DNA from: Chloroflexota bacterium
GTDB taxonomy: Bacteria > Chloroflexota > UBA6077
Reading direction: 5' to 3'
DNA length: 8,675 bases
Assembly (NCBI GenBank): GCA_021786215.1
Contig: JAJYNT010000148.1
Span: 1 to 8,675 of the forward strand
Under the pieces are notes generated by a model. The model ran no database searches. It saw only the letters and a list, made by a program, of their open reading frames with translations, and was not told the DNA's origin. Below are positions 1 through 5,546 of the stretch, one piece after another (position 1 is the stretch's first letter; the number at the start of each line of letters is the position of its first letter). A program made the position numbers and the translations under genes.

Positions 1-35
1 CCGCATTGGTGGTCTCTGTGCCCTCTAACGCAACC

Positions 36-64
36 TTGCCTGAGTATGGCCAGGATGTTACAAT
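36..64 (+). promoter_or_regulatory. Sigma-70-type promoter of the first operon
   Basis: A -35 box TTGCCT (36-41) and a -10 box TACAAT (59-64) are separated by exactly 17 bp, which puts the start of transcription near 71. The -10 sequence and spacer length are the same as in the mraZ promoter later in the window. It lies about 125 bp before the first gene, so the transcript would have a long leader. No upstream gene can be assigned in positions 1-35: one frame reaches a stop at 26-28, but too little sequence is present to judge it. Assigned from consensus match only. Confidence 0.55.
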
Positions 65-125
65 CGTTTACCAGCACAATGAAAATCGATCCAATCATAC
101 GCGTGACCGAAGATCGACGGTGGAT

Positions 126-149
126 CGCCGGCCCTGGGCCGGCGCTTTT
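126..149 (+). terminator. GC-rich hairpin with T run: terminator or leader attenuator
   Basis: An 8-bp perfect stem (126-133 with 137-144) closes a 3-base CTG loop and is followed by CTTTT (145-149). It has the form of a factor-independent terminator on the + strand, although the T run is short. It sits between the promoter at 36-64 and the acyltransferase start at 191. It could therefore be an attenuator in the operon leader, or the terminator of a short RNA of about 80 nt. A competing pairing exists: CGATCCA at 87-93 is complementary to TGGATCG at 121-127 and overlaps the foot of the stem by two bases. It could also terminate an upstream gene if the promoter call is wrong. Confidence 0.6.
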
Positions 150-157
150 GTCGTCAG

Positions 158-186
158 CTTCTCAGTCCCGCGGGACACTGAAGAAG
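158..186 (+). promoter_or_regulatory. Inverted repeat overlapping the first ribosome binding site
   Basis: The core GTCCCGCGGGAC (165-176) is a perfect 12-base palindrome. Flanking bases extend the pairing with bulges: CTTCT (158-162) is complementary to bases within the purine-rich stretch 181-186. That stretch, AAGAAGAG at 181-188, is the likely ribosome binding site of the gene starting at 191. In RNA the structure could hide the binding site; in DNA the palindrome could be an operator. Neither role is shown by the sequence alone. Confidence 0.35.
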
Positions 187-190
187 AGTT

Positions 191-1234
191 ATGACAGCTA
201 ATCTGCTCTGCCCGGCCCCTGTGATCCGGGTTTACGATACCCCCTCGGCCTTCCAGACCCTGGAACAGGATTGGAAGGAACTGTTTCAGCAGCATGGCGG
301 CTGGAACCTGTTCTTGAGCTGGCAGTGGTTCTACCATTGGTGGGGCGCATTTGGTGCCGGTAACGATCTCCGGATCCTCGCTTTGAGCAGCGAAGATCGA
401 TTGGTGGGGATCGTGCCGATGATGATAGAGGTCGGTGAGTCCGGGCAGCGACAACTCGCCCTGATTGGCAGTGATCGCACCACCGATTACGGCGACGTTC
501 TGGTGGCTCCGAAGTTTCGAGAGGCGACGTGCGAGGCACTGGCGGAGTTTATCGAAGATAGCTTTGGGCTGTGGGATCGAGTGGAGTTCCGTTGTCTACC
601 CGCGTCCTCGCTCCTGCTGGAACGTTTCATAGAGATGGCGCGGCGGCGAGGCATGGAGTGCACCATGGTGGCCAGCAATACCTGTCCCACCGCCCGATTG
701 GCATCTACCTGGGAGGAGTATCTGTCCGGTCTTAGCAAGAGCCATCGACACGAGCTGAGACGGAAGATCCGTCGGTCCCAGGCCGCGGGTACCCCGTGCT
801 TCCAGCATCTGACGGAGCCCGACGCCGTCGCCGCGGGGCTGGACAGCTTCATCCGGCTCCATCGTGCCTCCCGCCCCGAAAAGGCCGCCTTCCTTGACGA
901 TGCCACGGCAGCGTTCTTCCGGAGCATAAGCGAAGCCTTTGCCCGCGAGGGCTGGATGCGGTTGAACTTGATGCAGCTCGATGGGAGAGAGGTGGCGGCC
1001 TCCATGGCCTTCACTTTGGGAGATCGGGTGCTGCTGTACAACTCCGGAATGGATCCCGAGTGCCGGATCCATTCCGTCGGGATCGCGCTTCATGCGGCGG
1101 ACATCCAGGAGGCCATCGGCCTTGGCAAGGGGTGGTACGATTTCTTGCGAGGCGACGAGCCCTACAAGTATGAATTTGGTGCCAGAGATAACTACATCTA
1201 TACCCTGACCCTCCTTCCCGGGTCTCAGGTGTAG
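191..1234 (+). CDS. GNAT-fold acyltransferase, BioF2/CelD type
   Basis: The 347-residue protein matches the BioF2-like/CelD acyltransferase group (Acetyltransf_6), relatives of the FemAB fold. Three family landmarks are visible: an aromatic-rich segment FLSWQWFYHWWGAFG near residues 41-55, the basic helix LSKSHRHELRRKIRR at 181-195, and DFLRGDEPYKYEFGARD at 317-333, which is the most diagnostic. No signal peptide or membrane segment is apparent, so it is probably cytoplasmic. Members transfer acyl or aminoacyl groups onto amino groups in polysaccharide, lipid or cell wall pathways, and the substrate cannot be read from sequence. It leads an operon with a glycosyltransferase 28 bp downstream and then a sugar deacetylase, so a freed amino-sugar nitrogen is a reasonable inferred acceptor. 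The ATG at 191 follows a purine-rich ribosome binding site. Confidence 0.85.
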   Translation: MTANLLCPAPVIRVYDTPSAFQTLEQDWKELFQQHGGWNLFLSWQWFYHWWGAFGAGNDLRILALSSEDRLVGIVPMMIEVGESGQRQLALIGSDRTTDYGDVLVAPKFREATCEALAEFIEDSFGLWDRVEFRCLPASSLLLERFIEMARRRGMECTMVASNTCPTARLASTWEEYLSGLSKSHRHELRRKIRRSQAAGTPCFQHLTEPDAVAAGLDSFIRLHRASRPEKAAFLDDATAAFFRSISEAFAREGWMRLNLMQLDGREVAASMAFTLGDRVLLYNSGMDPECRIHSVGIALHAADIQEAIGLGKGWYDFLRGDEPYKYEFGARDNYIYTLTLLPGSQV

Positions 1235-1262
1235 AAACGGACGAGGCTGACCGAGGATAGCG

Positions 1263-2537
1263 ATGCTGCAGGTTGCCATGATAAGCGTGCACACCTGTCC
1301 CCTGGCCCGACTGGGAAGCCGAGAGACCGGGGGGATGAACGTGTACGTGCGTGAGTTGAGCCGCCACCTGGGGATCAGGGGGGTGGCGGTGGACATCTTC
1401 ACCCGCCGGCAGGAGCCGAACGTCCCGGACATCGTGGAGTTCGGCGAGAACACCAGGGTGATACATCTTGATGCTGGGCCGGCTAGGCCCATGGACAAAT
1501 ATGATGTTCAGCAGCATCTCCCCGAGTTCATCCAGGGGGTCAGGGGCTTTCAGCTTCGTGCCGGCCGACGCTACCACCTGCTGCACAGCCACTACTGGCT
1601 GTCCAGTCCGGTGGCCACCGCCCTGGCTGACGAATGGAACCTTCCCCTGGTCGTCACATTCCACACCCTCGGCCGAATGAAGAACCGGGTATCTCGCGAT
1701 GGCGGCGAACGGGAGAATGCCGCGCGGATCGAGATCGAACGGTTGTCAATGCTCGCGGCGGATCGGGTGGTGGCGGTTAGTCCCACCGATATGGAGCAAA
1801 TGGTGGACTTTTATGGCGCTCTCCAATCCAAGATCTGCGTGGTCCCCGGCGGCGTGGATACGGCCACTTTCTATCCATTCCCCAGTGATGCCGCCAGGGC
1901 TCTACTCAGGCTTGGGTCCGAGAAGCTGGTGCTCTTCGTGGGGCGGATACAGCGGTTGAAGGGGGTCGATCTCCTGCTTCAAGCCTTCGCGAGGTTGAAG
2001 GATAACTGGCCAAACCAGGAGATGCCACGGCTAATGGTGGTTGGCGGCCACAATCCGACCGACCCTTCGGATCCAGAGGCCGTGGAGTTGGAGAGGCTGC
2101 GGAATCTGGCTCGGAGCCTGGGGGTGCATGATCAGGTTGCCTTCCAGGGGGCGGTGCCCCATTCCACGCTGCCCGTTTACTACTCGGCCGCTGATCTGGT
2201 GGTGGTTCCATCCATGTACGAGTCCTTCGGTCTTGTGGCGTTGGAGGCCATGGCCTGTGGCACGCCGGTGGTGGCGTCCAAGGTTGGTGGGCTCCAGTGG
2301 ACGGTGCAGGACGGAAGGACCGGGTACCTGGTTCGGCGGCGAGATCCAGGCCAGTTCGCCGCCGCTATGCGGGCCGTGCTGCTCGATGATGGCCGCGCGG
2401 TTGCCCTTTCGGAAGCGGCGGTGGAGGTGGCTCGAGGATTCTCCTGGGCATCGGCCGCGGAGCGCACGCTGAACACTTACGGCGAGTTGGCCCCGGTTCA
2501 TGCCAAGTGCCTGGCTTGTGATGAGCATTTGCACTGA
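1263..2537 (+). CDS. GT4-family glycosyltransferase, MshA-like
   Basis: This is a 424-residue GT-B fold retaining glycosyltransferase. The N-terminal domain begins with SVHTCPLARLG (8-18) and the glycine loop GGMNVYVREL (23-32), both strongly reminiscent of MshA, the enzyme that joins GlcNAc to inositol phosphate in mycothiol synthesis. HSHYWLSS (108-115) and FHTLGRMKN (133-141) follow. The C-terminal Glycos_transf_1 domain has VGRIQRLKGVDLLLQAF (226-242) and the E-x7-E donor-sugar motif at E320 and E328 in ESFGLVALE. The sugar donor is probably UDP-GlcNAc by analogy, and the acceptor is unknown. GAGGA lies 5 bases before the ATG. The next gene is a PIG-L deacetylase, the same pairing as MshA/MshB and BshA/BshB. 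The tail has an unusual CLACDEHLH ending (416-424). Sucrose-synthase-like GT4 enzymes are an alternative. Confidence 0.85.
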   Translation: MLQVAMISVHTCPLARLGSRETGGMNVYVRELSRHLGIRGVAVDIFTRRQEPNVPDIVEFGENTRVIHLDAGPARPMDKYDVQQHLPEFIQGVRGFQLRAGRRYHLLHSHYWLSSPVATALADEWNLPLVVTFHTLGRMKNRVSRDGGERENAARIEIERLSMLAADRVVAVSPTDMEQMVDFYGALQSKICVVPGGVDTATFYPFPSDAARALLRLGSEKLVLFVGRIQRLKGVDLLLQAFARLKDNWPNQEMPRLMVVGGHNPTDPSDPEAVELERLRNLARSLGVHDQVAFQGAVPHSTLPVYYSAADLVVVPSMYESFGLVALEAMACGTPVVASKVGGLQWTVQDGRTGYLVRRRDPGQFAAAMRAVLLDDGRAVALSEAAVEVARGFSWASAAERTLNTYGELAPVHAKCLACDEHLH

Positions 2538-2573
2538 TATCTCCGTGGTTCATCTGTTTCTCGACTGAGGTGT

Positions 2574-3275
2574 ATGGTGGAAATAGGACAGCAGGGCAGT
2601 TCGAAGAGAATACTGGTGGTGGGAGCGCACCCCGACGATACCGAGTTCGCTTGTGGAGGTACCATTCTGCGGTGGACCCGGCAGGGGTGTGATGTTCATT
2701 ACCTGGTGTGCACCAATGGGGACAAGGGGACCAAGGATCTGCAGATGACCTCGGAACGGCTCGCGGGCATCAGGCAGGAGGAGCAGCGAGAGGCCGCCAG
2801 ACGGCTGGGCGTGGAGGACGTCCGGTTTCTGGGAGAGGAAGACGGCGAATTCCCTCCCACCCTGGCTAACCGAGAGAGGATCACGCGGGTGATCAGAGAA
2901 CTGCGCCCCGACGTGTTGATGGTCCACGATCCGTGGCGACGATACCAACTGCATCCGGACCATCGCAACGTGGGCATTTGCGCCCTCGATGGGATGGTGG
3001 CGGCTCGGGATCATCTCTACTTCTATCACCTGTACAAGGATGGTCTCATGCCCCATACCGTGCCCGAGATCTTGCTGTATGGCACCGACGATGCCAACGT
3101 CTGGGTGGATACGTCCACCACTATCGAGGGCAAGCTGCATGCCCTGCGAGCCCACGACACTCAGGTTGCCCGCATGACCGATCTCAAAGAGCGAATACAT
3201 GAATGGGCTCGTCGAGTTGGGCAGGCTCACGGTTTGGAGCTAGCGGAGGAGTTTCACCGGATCGAGCAGAGATGA
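2574..3275 (+). CDS. PIG-L/LmbE-family zinc-dependent N-deacetylase
   Basis: The 233-residue protein has the full PIG-L signature. AHPDDTEFACGG (18-29) supplies His19 and Asp22 as zinc ligands and Asp21 as the likely general base. HPDHRN (127-132) supplies the catalytic His127 and zinc ligand His130. AHDTQ (193-197) is the usual late motif. Relatives such as MshB and BshB remove the acetyl group from GlcNAc-inositol or GlcNAc-malate. Its place 36 bp after an MshA-like transferase suggests that it deacetylates that enzyme's product. It has no signal peptide, so it should be cytoplasmic. The start is uncertain: GAGGTG (2567-2572) is only 1 base from the ATG at 2574, so the GTG codon right after it, at 2577, may be the real start; this changes the protein by one residue. 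Confidence 0.9.
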   Translation: MVEIGQQGSSKRILVVGAHPDDTEFACGGTILRWTRQGCDVHYLVCTNGDKGTKDLQMTSERLAGIRQEEQREAARRLGVEDVRFLGEEDGEFPPTLANRERITRVIRELRPDVLMVHDPWRRYQLHPDHRNVGICALDGMVAARDHLYFYHLYKDGLMPHTVPEILLYGTDDANVWVDTSTTIEGKLHALRAHDTQVARMTDLKERIHEWARRVGQAHGLELAEEFHRIEQR

Positions 3276-3299
3276 AATCCGGCGTGGGTGGGGTTAGGA

Positions 3300-4070
3300 G
3301 TGGATACTGAAAGCATAGGATCCATTCTGGAAGAGCTGATCCCAAGCTCCCTGGCTGAAAGCTGGGATAACCCCGGCTGGCAGCTTCGGATCCCCAAGCA
3401 GATGGTCACCGGCGTTCTCCTGACCTTGGATGTCACCCCCGAGGTGGTAACGGAGGCAAAGAAGCTAGGCTGCAACCTGTTGTTCTCCCACCACCCCATG
3501 CTGTTCAAGCCTCTGAAGACGCTGGATCTGGCCGGCACTACCGGTTCGCTGGTCGGTCAGCTGATTCGACTGGGGATATCAGCCTGGTCCGCCCACACCA
3601 ACCTGGACGTCGTCCCCTGGGGCACCAGCGCAGCCCTGGCGGACGCGTTGGGCCTATCCGACGTTAGTGCGACCCCGTTTGGTTTCGGCGCCGTGGGGTC
3701 TTTGCCTTCTCCCATGTCCACCGTAGGGATCGCCCGGGATGCCGCAGCGAAGCTGTCCAGTGCCCTATGCCAGGTGGCCGGGGATCCAAGTCGCAGACAC
3801 CAGCGGGTGGCCGTTATGGGGGGCAGCGGCGGCTCTTTCTTGCCTGAAGTGATGAAGAGCGAGGCTACCCTTTTCATAACTGCCGATGTGCGGTACCATG
3901 AAGCCCAGGAGGCTGTTGCCCGAGGCCTCGATCTGGTGATCCTGGATCACTTCGCAACAGAGCGACCGGTGCTGGAGACCGTCCAGAGGCGACTGTCAGA
4001 GCGGCTGCCGGACGTTCCGGTGCTGATCTCGACCGTCCCATCCACCCCCTATGTGAGGGTTACGCTGTGA
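3300..4070 (+). CDS. Nif3-like dinuclear metal-centre protein
   Basis: This belongs to the Nif3/YbgI family (also annotated GTP cyclohydrolase 1 type 2), which forms toroidal hexamers with two metal ions per subunit. From the GTG at 3300 it is 256 residues, the short form without the central insertion domain. The metal-binding set is intact: SHHP (63-66), SAHTNLD (97-103), ITADVRYHEAQ (193-203) and DHFATE (216-221), giving two His, an Asp, a His and a Glu in the usual order. The cellular role of the family is not settled. An in-frame GTG at 3288 is possible, but GGTGGGG (3287-3293) is well placed for 3300, and family members normally have only a few residues before the first helix. Its stop overlaps the next start by 4 bases (GTGA), implying translational coupling to the zinc-ribbon protein. 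Confidence 0.88.
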   Translation: MDTESIGSILEELIPSSLAESWDNPGWQLRIPKQMVTGVLLTLDVTPEVVTEAKKLGCNLLFSHHPMLFKPLKTLDLAGTTGSLVGQLIRLGISAWSAHTNLDVVPWGTSAALADALGLSDVSATPFGFGAVGSLPSPMSTVGIARDAAAKLSSALCQVAGDPSRRHQRVAVMGGSGGSFLPEVMKSEATLFITADVRYHEAQEAVARGLDLVILDHFATERPVLETVQRRLSERLPDVPVLISTVPSTPYVRVTL

Positions 4071-4768
4071 AGAAGATTGAGCTGTTGCGCGAGCTGCAGG
4101 GTTTGGACAGCGCCCTGGACCGAGTCCGGGAGGGCCTGGAGAAGGATCTGGCCCGGTGCGGCGATGAGAGCGAGCTAGTCCCCCTGCGGGATACCCTCGC
4201 GTCCGCTCGCCAGCAGCTTCATGCGCTGCAGGTGAAGGGCAAAGAGCTGGACCATGAGCTGGAGCAAGAGAACTCCAAGCGCAAGGTCGAGGAGAAGAAG
4301 CTGTACGACGGCAGTGTGAAGAACCCAAAGGAGCTGGGCAGCCTTGCCCACGGCGTGGAACTGCAGAAGGCCCGAATCAGCGACCTGGAGACCCAGGCGC
4401 TGCTGAACATGGATGCCGTGGAGGCGGCTCTGGCGGCTGTGGAAAGCGACCAACGTTCGCTGGTTGAGGCCGAGCAGATGTGGAAGGTCGAGCAGACCGC
4501 TCTAGAGGCGGAATGCGCCGCCATGAAATCCGAGGCGGAACGGCTTGCCGTCGCTCGCGATCGAGTGGTTGCCCAGATGGACCCGTCTACGCTGCGCAAC
4601 TACGAGTCGATACGACGAACTCGTGGTGGGCTGGCGGTGGTGCCCATCGAGCAGCGTGCTTGCGGGGGCTGTCGCATAAGTCTCTCATCTGCGGAGGTGC
4701 AGCGAGCCCGAACCAGCCCCGAGCCGATCAATTGCCAGAGCTGTGGCCGCATCCTCTACCTGCCGTAA
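4067..4768 (+). CDS. Coiled-coil C4-type zinc-ribbon protein (CT398/HP0958-like)
   Basis: The 233-residue protein has a long charged helical coiled coil (about 1-180) and a C-terminal C4 zinc ribbon (zf-RING_7). The ligands are C199 and C202 in CGGC and C223 and C226 in CQSC, ending in the family's typical CGRILYLP. The motif LYDGSVKNPKELGSL (79-93) in the hairpin region is diagnostic. Characterised relatives bind nucleic acid or act in flagellar or secretion-linked assembly, for example HP0958 of Helicobacter and CdsZ of Chlamydia, but most members are unassigned. Pairing with Nif3 recurs in other bacteria, such as Rv2230c/Rv2229c of Mycobacterium tuberculosis. The GTG start overlaps the Nif3 stop, and GAGGG (4054-4058) lies 8 bases upstream. 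It is the last gene of this operon. Confidence 0.9.
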   Translation: MKKIELLRELQGLDSALDRVREGLEKDLARCGDESELVPLRDTLASARQQLHALQVKGKELDHELEQENSKRKVEEKKLYDGSVKNPKELGSLAHGVELQKARISDLETQALLNMDAVEAALAAVESDQRSLVEAEQMWKVEQTALEAECAAMKSEAERLAVARDRVVAQMDPSTLRNYESIRRTRGGLAVVPIEQRACGGCRISLSSAEVQRARTSPEPINCQSCGRILYLP

Positions 4769-4791
4769 TCGGTTTGGTGAGGGGCCTCGGC

Positions 4792-4808
4792 ACCGCCCTT
4801 GCGGTTTT
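4792..4808 (+). terminator. Weak hairpin and T run after the zinc-ribbon gene
   Basis: ACCGC (4792-4796) pairs with GCGGT (4801-4805) around a CCTT loop and is followed by TTT. It starts 24 bases after the stop codon, where a terminator is expected, but the stem is only 5 bp, so termination may be partial. Confidence 0.35.
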
Positions 4809-4901
4809 CCCCGGCTTCCCGCGATCCTATCTTTGTTCCCCTACTCTCCTCACGCCAAACTCTCGGCACGGTATCTGCCCCCGTTGACCTGGGTGAACCG
4901 A

Positions 4902-4932
4902 CCTCTCGTTCCTTCGGAAAGAGGATTTCTTT
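4902..4932 (+). terminator. Possible second terminator upstream of the mraZ promoter
   Basis: CCTCT (4902-4906) pairs with AGAGG (4920-4924), and TTCC (4909-4912) with GGAA (4916-4919), with a 2-base bulge and a TTC loop. The sequence ATTTCTTT follows. It would stop read-through from the upstream operon before the mraZ promoter. The T run is interrupted, so this is tentative. Confidence 0.35.
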
Positions 4933-4964
4933 CGGATTCATCTAGAAAGTGGCTTGGGAATCCC

Positions 4965-4993
4965 TTGAAATGGTGGGGGCTGGTAGCTACAAT
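4965..4993 (+). promoter_or_regulatory. mraZ (dcw cluster) promoter
   Basis: The -35 box TTGAAA (4965-4970) and -10 box TACAAT (4988-4993) are spaced by exactly 17 bp. Transcription should begin near 5000, giving an mraZ leader of about 80 nt. The MraZ-type boxes start at the base after the -10 box, so a bound repressor would cover the transcription start. This is a strong consensus match in the expected place. Confidence 0.8.
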
Positions 4994-5043
4994 GTGGCCT
5001 GCTGTGGAAAAAAGTGGGGACAAGTGGTAGAAAGTGGGGATAA
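4994..5043 (+). promoter_or_regulatory. MraZ operator: five GTGG boxes at 10-bp spacing
   Basis: GTGG occurs at 4994, 5004, 5014, 5024 and 5034, each exactly 10 bp from the last. The third and fifth are the fullest, both AAAGTGGGGA(C/T)AA. MraZ of Escherichia coli is known to bind direct TGGG-type repeats with 5-base spacers at its own promoter, a 10-bp period, which matches. The array runs from the end of the -10 box through the transcription start into the leader, an arrangement suited to repression of mraZ and the genes after it. The function is inferred from the known regulator; the repeat pattern is seen directly. Confidence 0.85.
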
Positions 5044-5079
5044 CCCTCGGTCCCACGGTCCCGGTCTCCGGAGCGAACA

Positions 5080-5517
5080 TTGTTCCTCGGCGTATTCCAG
5101 CACACCGTCGACGAAAAGGGGCGGCTTGCGATTCCCGTCAAGTTCCGCCCTTCGGTGGCTGATGGTCTGGTGATGACCTTCGGTTTGGACAGGTGCTTGT
5201 ACGTCTGGACCATGGACGAGTGGTCGCAACTGGCCGAGAAGCTGGCGAAGTTGCCCATGATGAACGCTGATGCACGGAAGGTGGCAAGACACTTCTTCGC
5301 GGGTGCCACCGAGACCAGCTTGGACAAGCTCGGCCGGGTGGTAATCCCTCAGATCCTGCGGGACTACGCGGGGCTGAGGGGTGAAGTGGTGGTGGCGGGG
5401 ATGCCCAATCGCCTCGAGATCTGGAGCCAGGAAAGTTGGGATGAAGAGCGCTCCAGGGTGGCCGAGAACAGTTCCACCTTTGCGGAACATCTCGCGGCCG
5501 CCGGCATCAGCGTCTAG
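5080..5517 (+). CDS. mraZ: Transcriptional regulator MraZ
   Basis: The 145-residue MraZ has two AbrB/SpoVT-like swapped-hairpin domains. Each carries the conserved DxxxR motif: DEKGR (11-15) in DEKGRLAIPVKFR, and DKLGR (82-86) in DKLGRVVIPQILRDY. Family members form ring oligomers and bind tandem repeats upstream of their own gene, usually repressing the dcw cluster. The start is a TTG codon at 5080. It is supported by GGAG (5070-5073) 6 bases upstream and by the product beginning MFLGVFQHTVDEKGR, the normal start of the family. It is first in its operon, directly behind a matching promoter and box array, which suggests autoregulation. A TTG start may also keep its level low. Confidence 0.96.
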   Translation: MFLGVFQHTVDEKGRLAIPVKFRPSVADGLVMTFGLDRCLYVWTMDEWSQLAEKLAKLPMMNADARKVARHFFAGATETSLDKLGRVVIPQILRDYAGLRGEVVVAGMPNRLEIWSQESWDEERSRVAENSSTFAEHLAAAGISV

Positions 5518-5546
5518 GTGATGCCACTCAATTGTGCGGAACCCGC

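Larger units (their letters stand above)
4769..5079 (+). other. 311-bp regulatory gap between the two operons
   Basis: No convincing gene lies here; the open frames have no recognisable product and overlap clear regulatory sequence. It holds two weak hairpins followed by T-rich sequence, one soon after the zinc-ribbon gene and one near 4902-4932. After these come the mraZ promoter, the GTGG box array and the mraZ ribosome binding site. The part between about 4810 and 4900 is pyrimidine-rich and shows nothing further that I can assign. Confidence 0.7.

Noticed and set aside
6..194. Open frame over the leader, ending in TGA that overlaps the ATG of the acyltransferase gene
   Set aside because: It could be the tail of an upstream gene, but it runs through a consensus promoter and a perfect terminator-type hairpin, has no recognisable domain, and another frame (1-201) is equally open. 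Only the sequence upstream of the window could settle it.
596..1498. 300-codon frame on the - strand across the acyltransferase and glycosyltransferase genes
   Set aside because: It lies antisense to two genes with clear family motifs and shows none of its own; long antisense frames are common in DNA of this base composition.
2031..2534. - strand frame opposite the C-terminal half of the glycosyltransferase
   Set aside because: The sense strand encodes the conserved E-x7-E donor site here; the antisense product has no recognisable pattern.
4771..4793. GGTG...CACC inverted repeat just after the zinc-ribbon gene
   Set aside because: Only four outer base pairs form and the interior is mismatched, with no T run; the nearby ACCGC/GCGGT hairpin is the better terminator candidate.
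4480..4887. Long + frame overlapping the end of the zinc-ribbon gene
   Set aside because: It overlaps the well-supported zinc-ribbon frame, has no family features and ends in the regulatory gap.
4884..4912. TTGACC as a possible -35 box
   Set aside because: No acceptable -10 box lies 16-18 bp downstream, and the mraZ promoter at 4965-4993 is far better.
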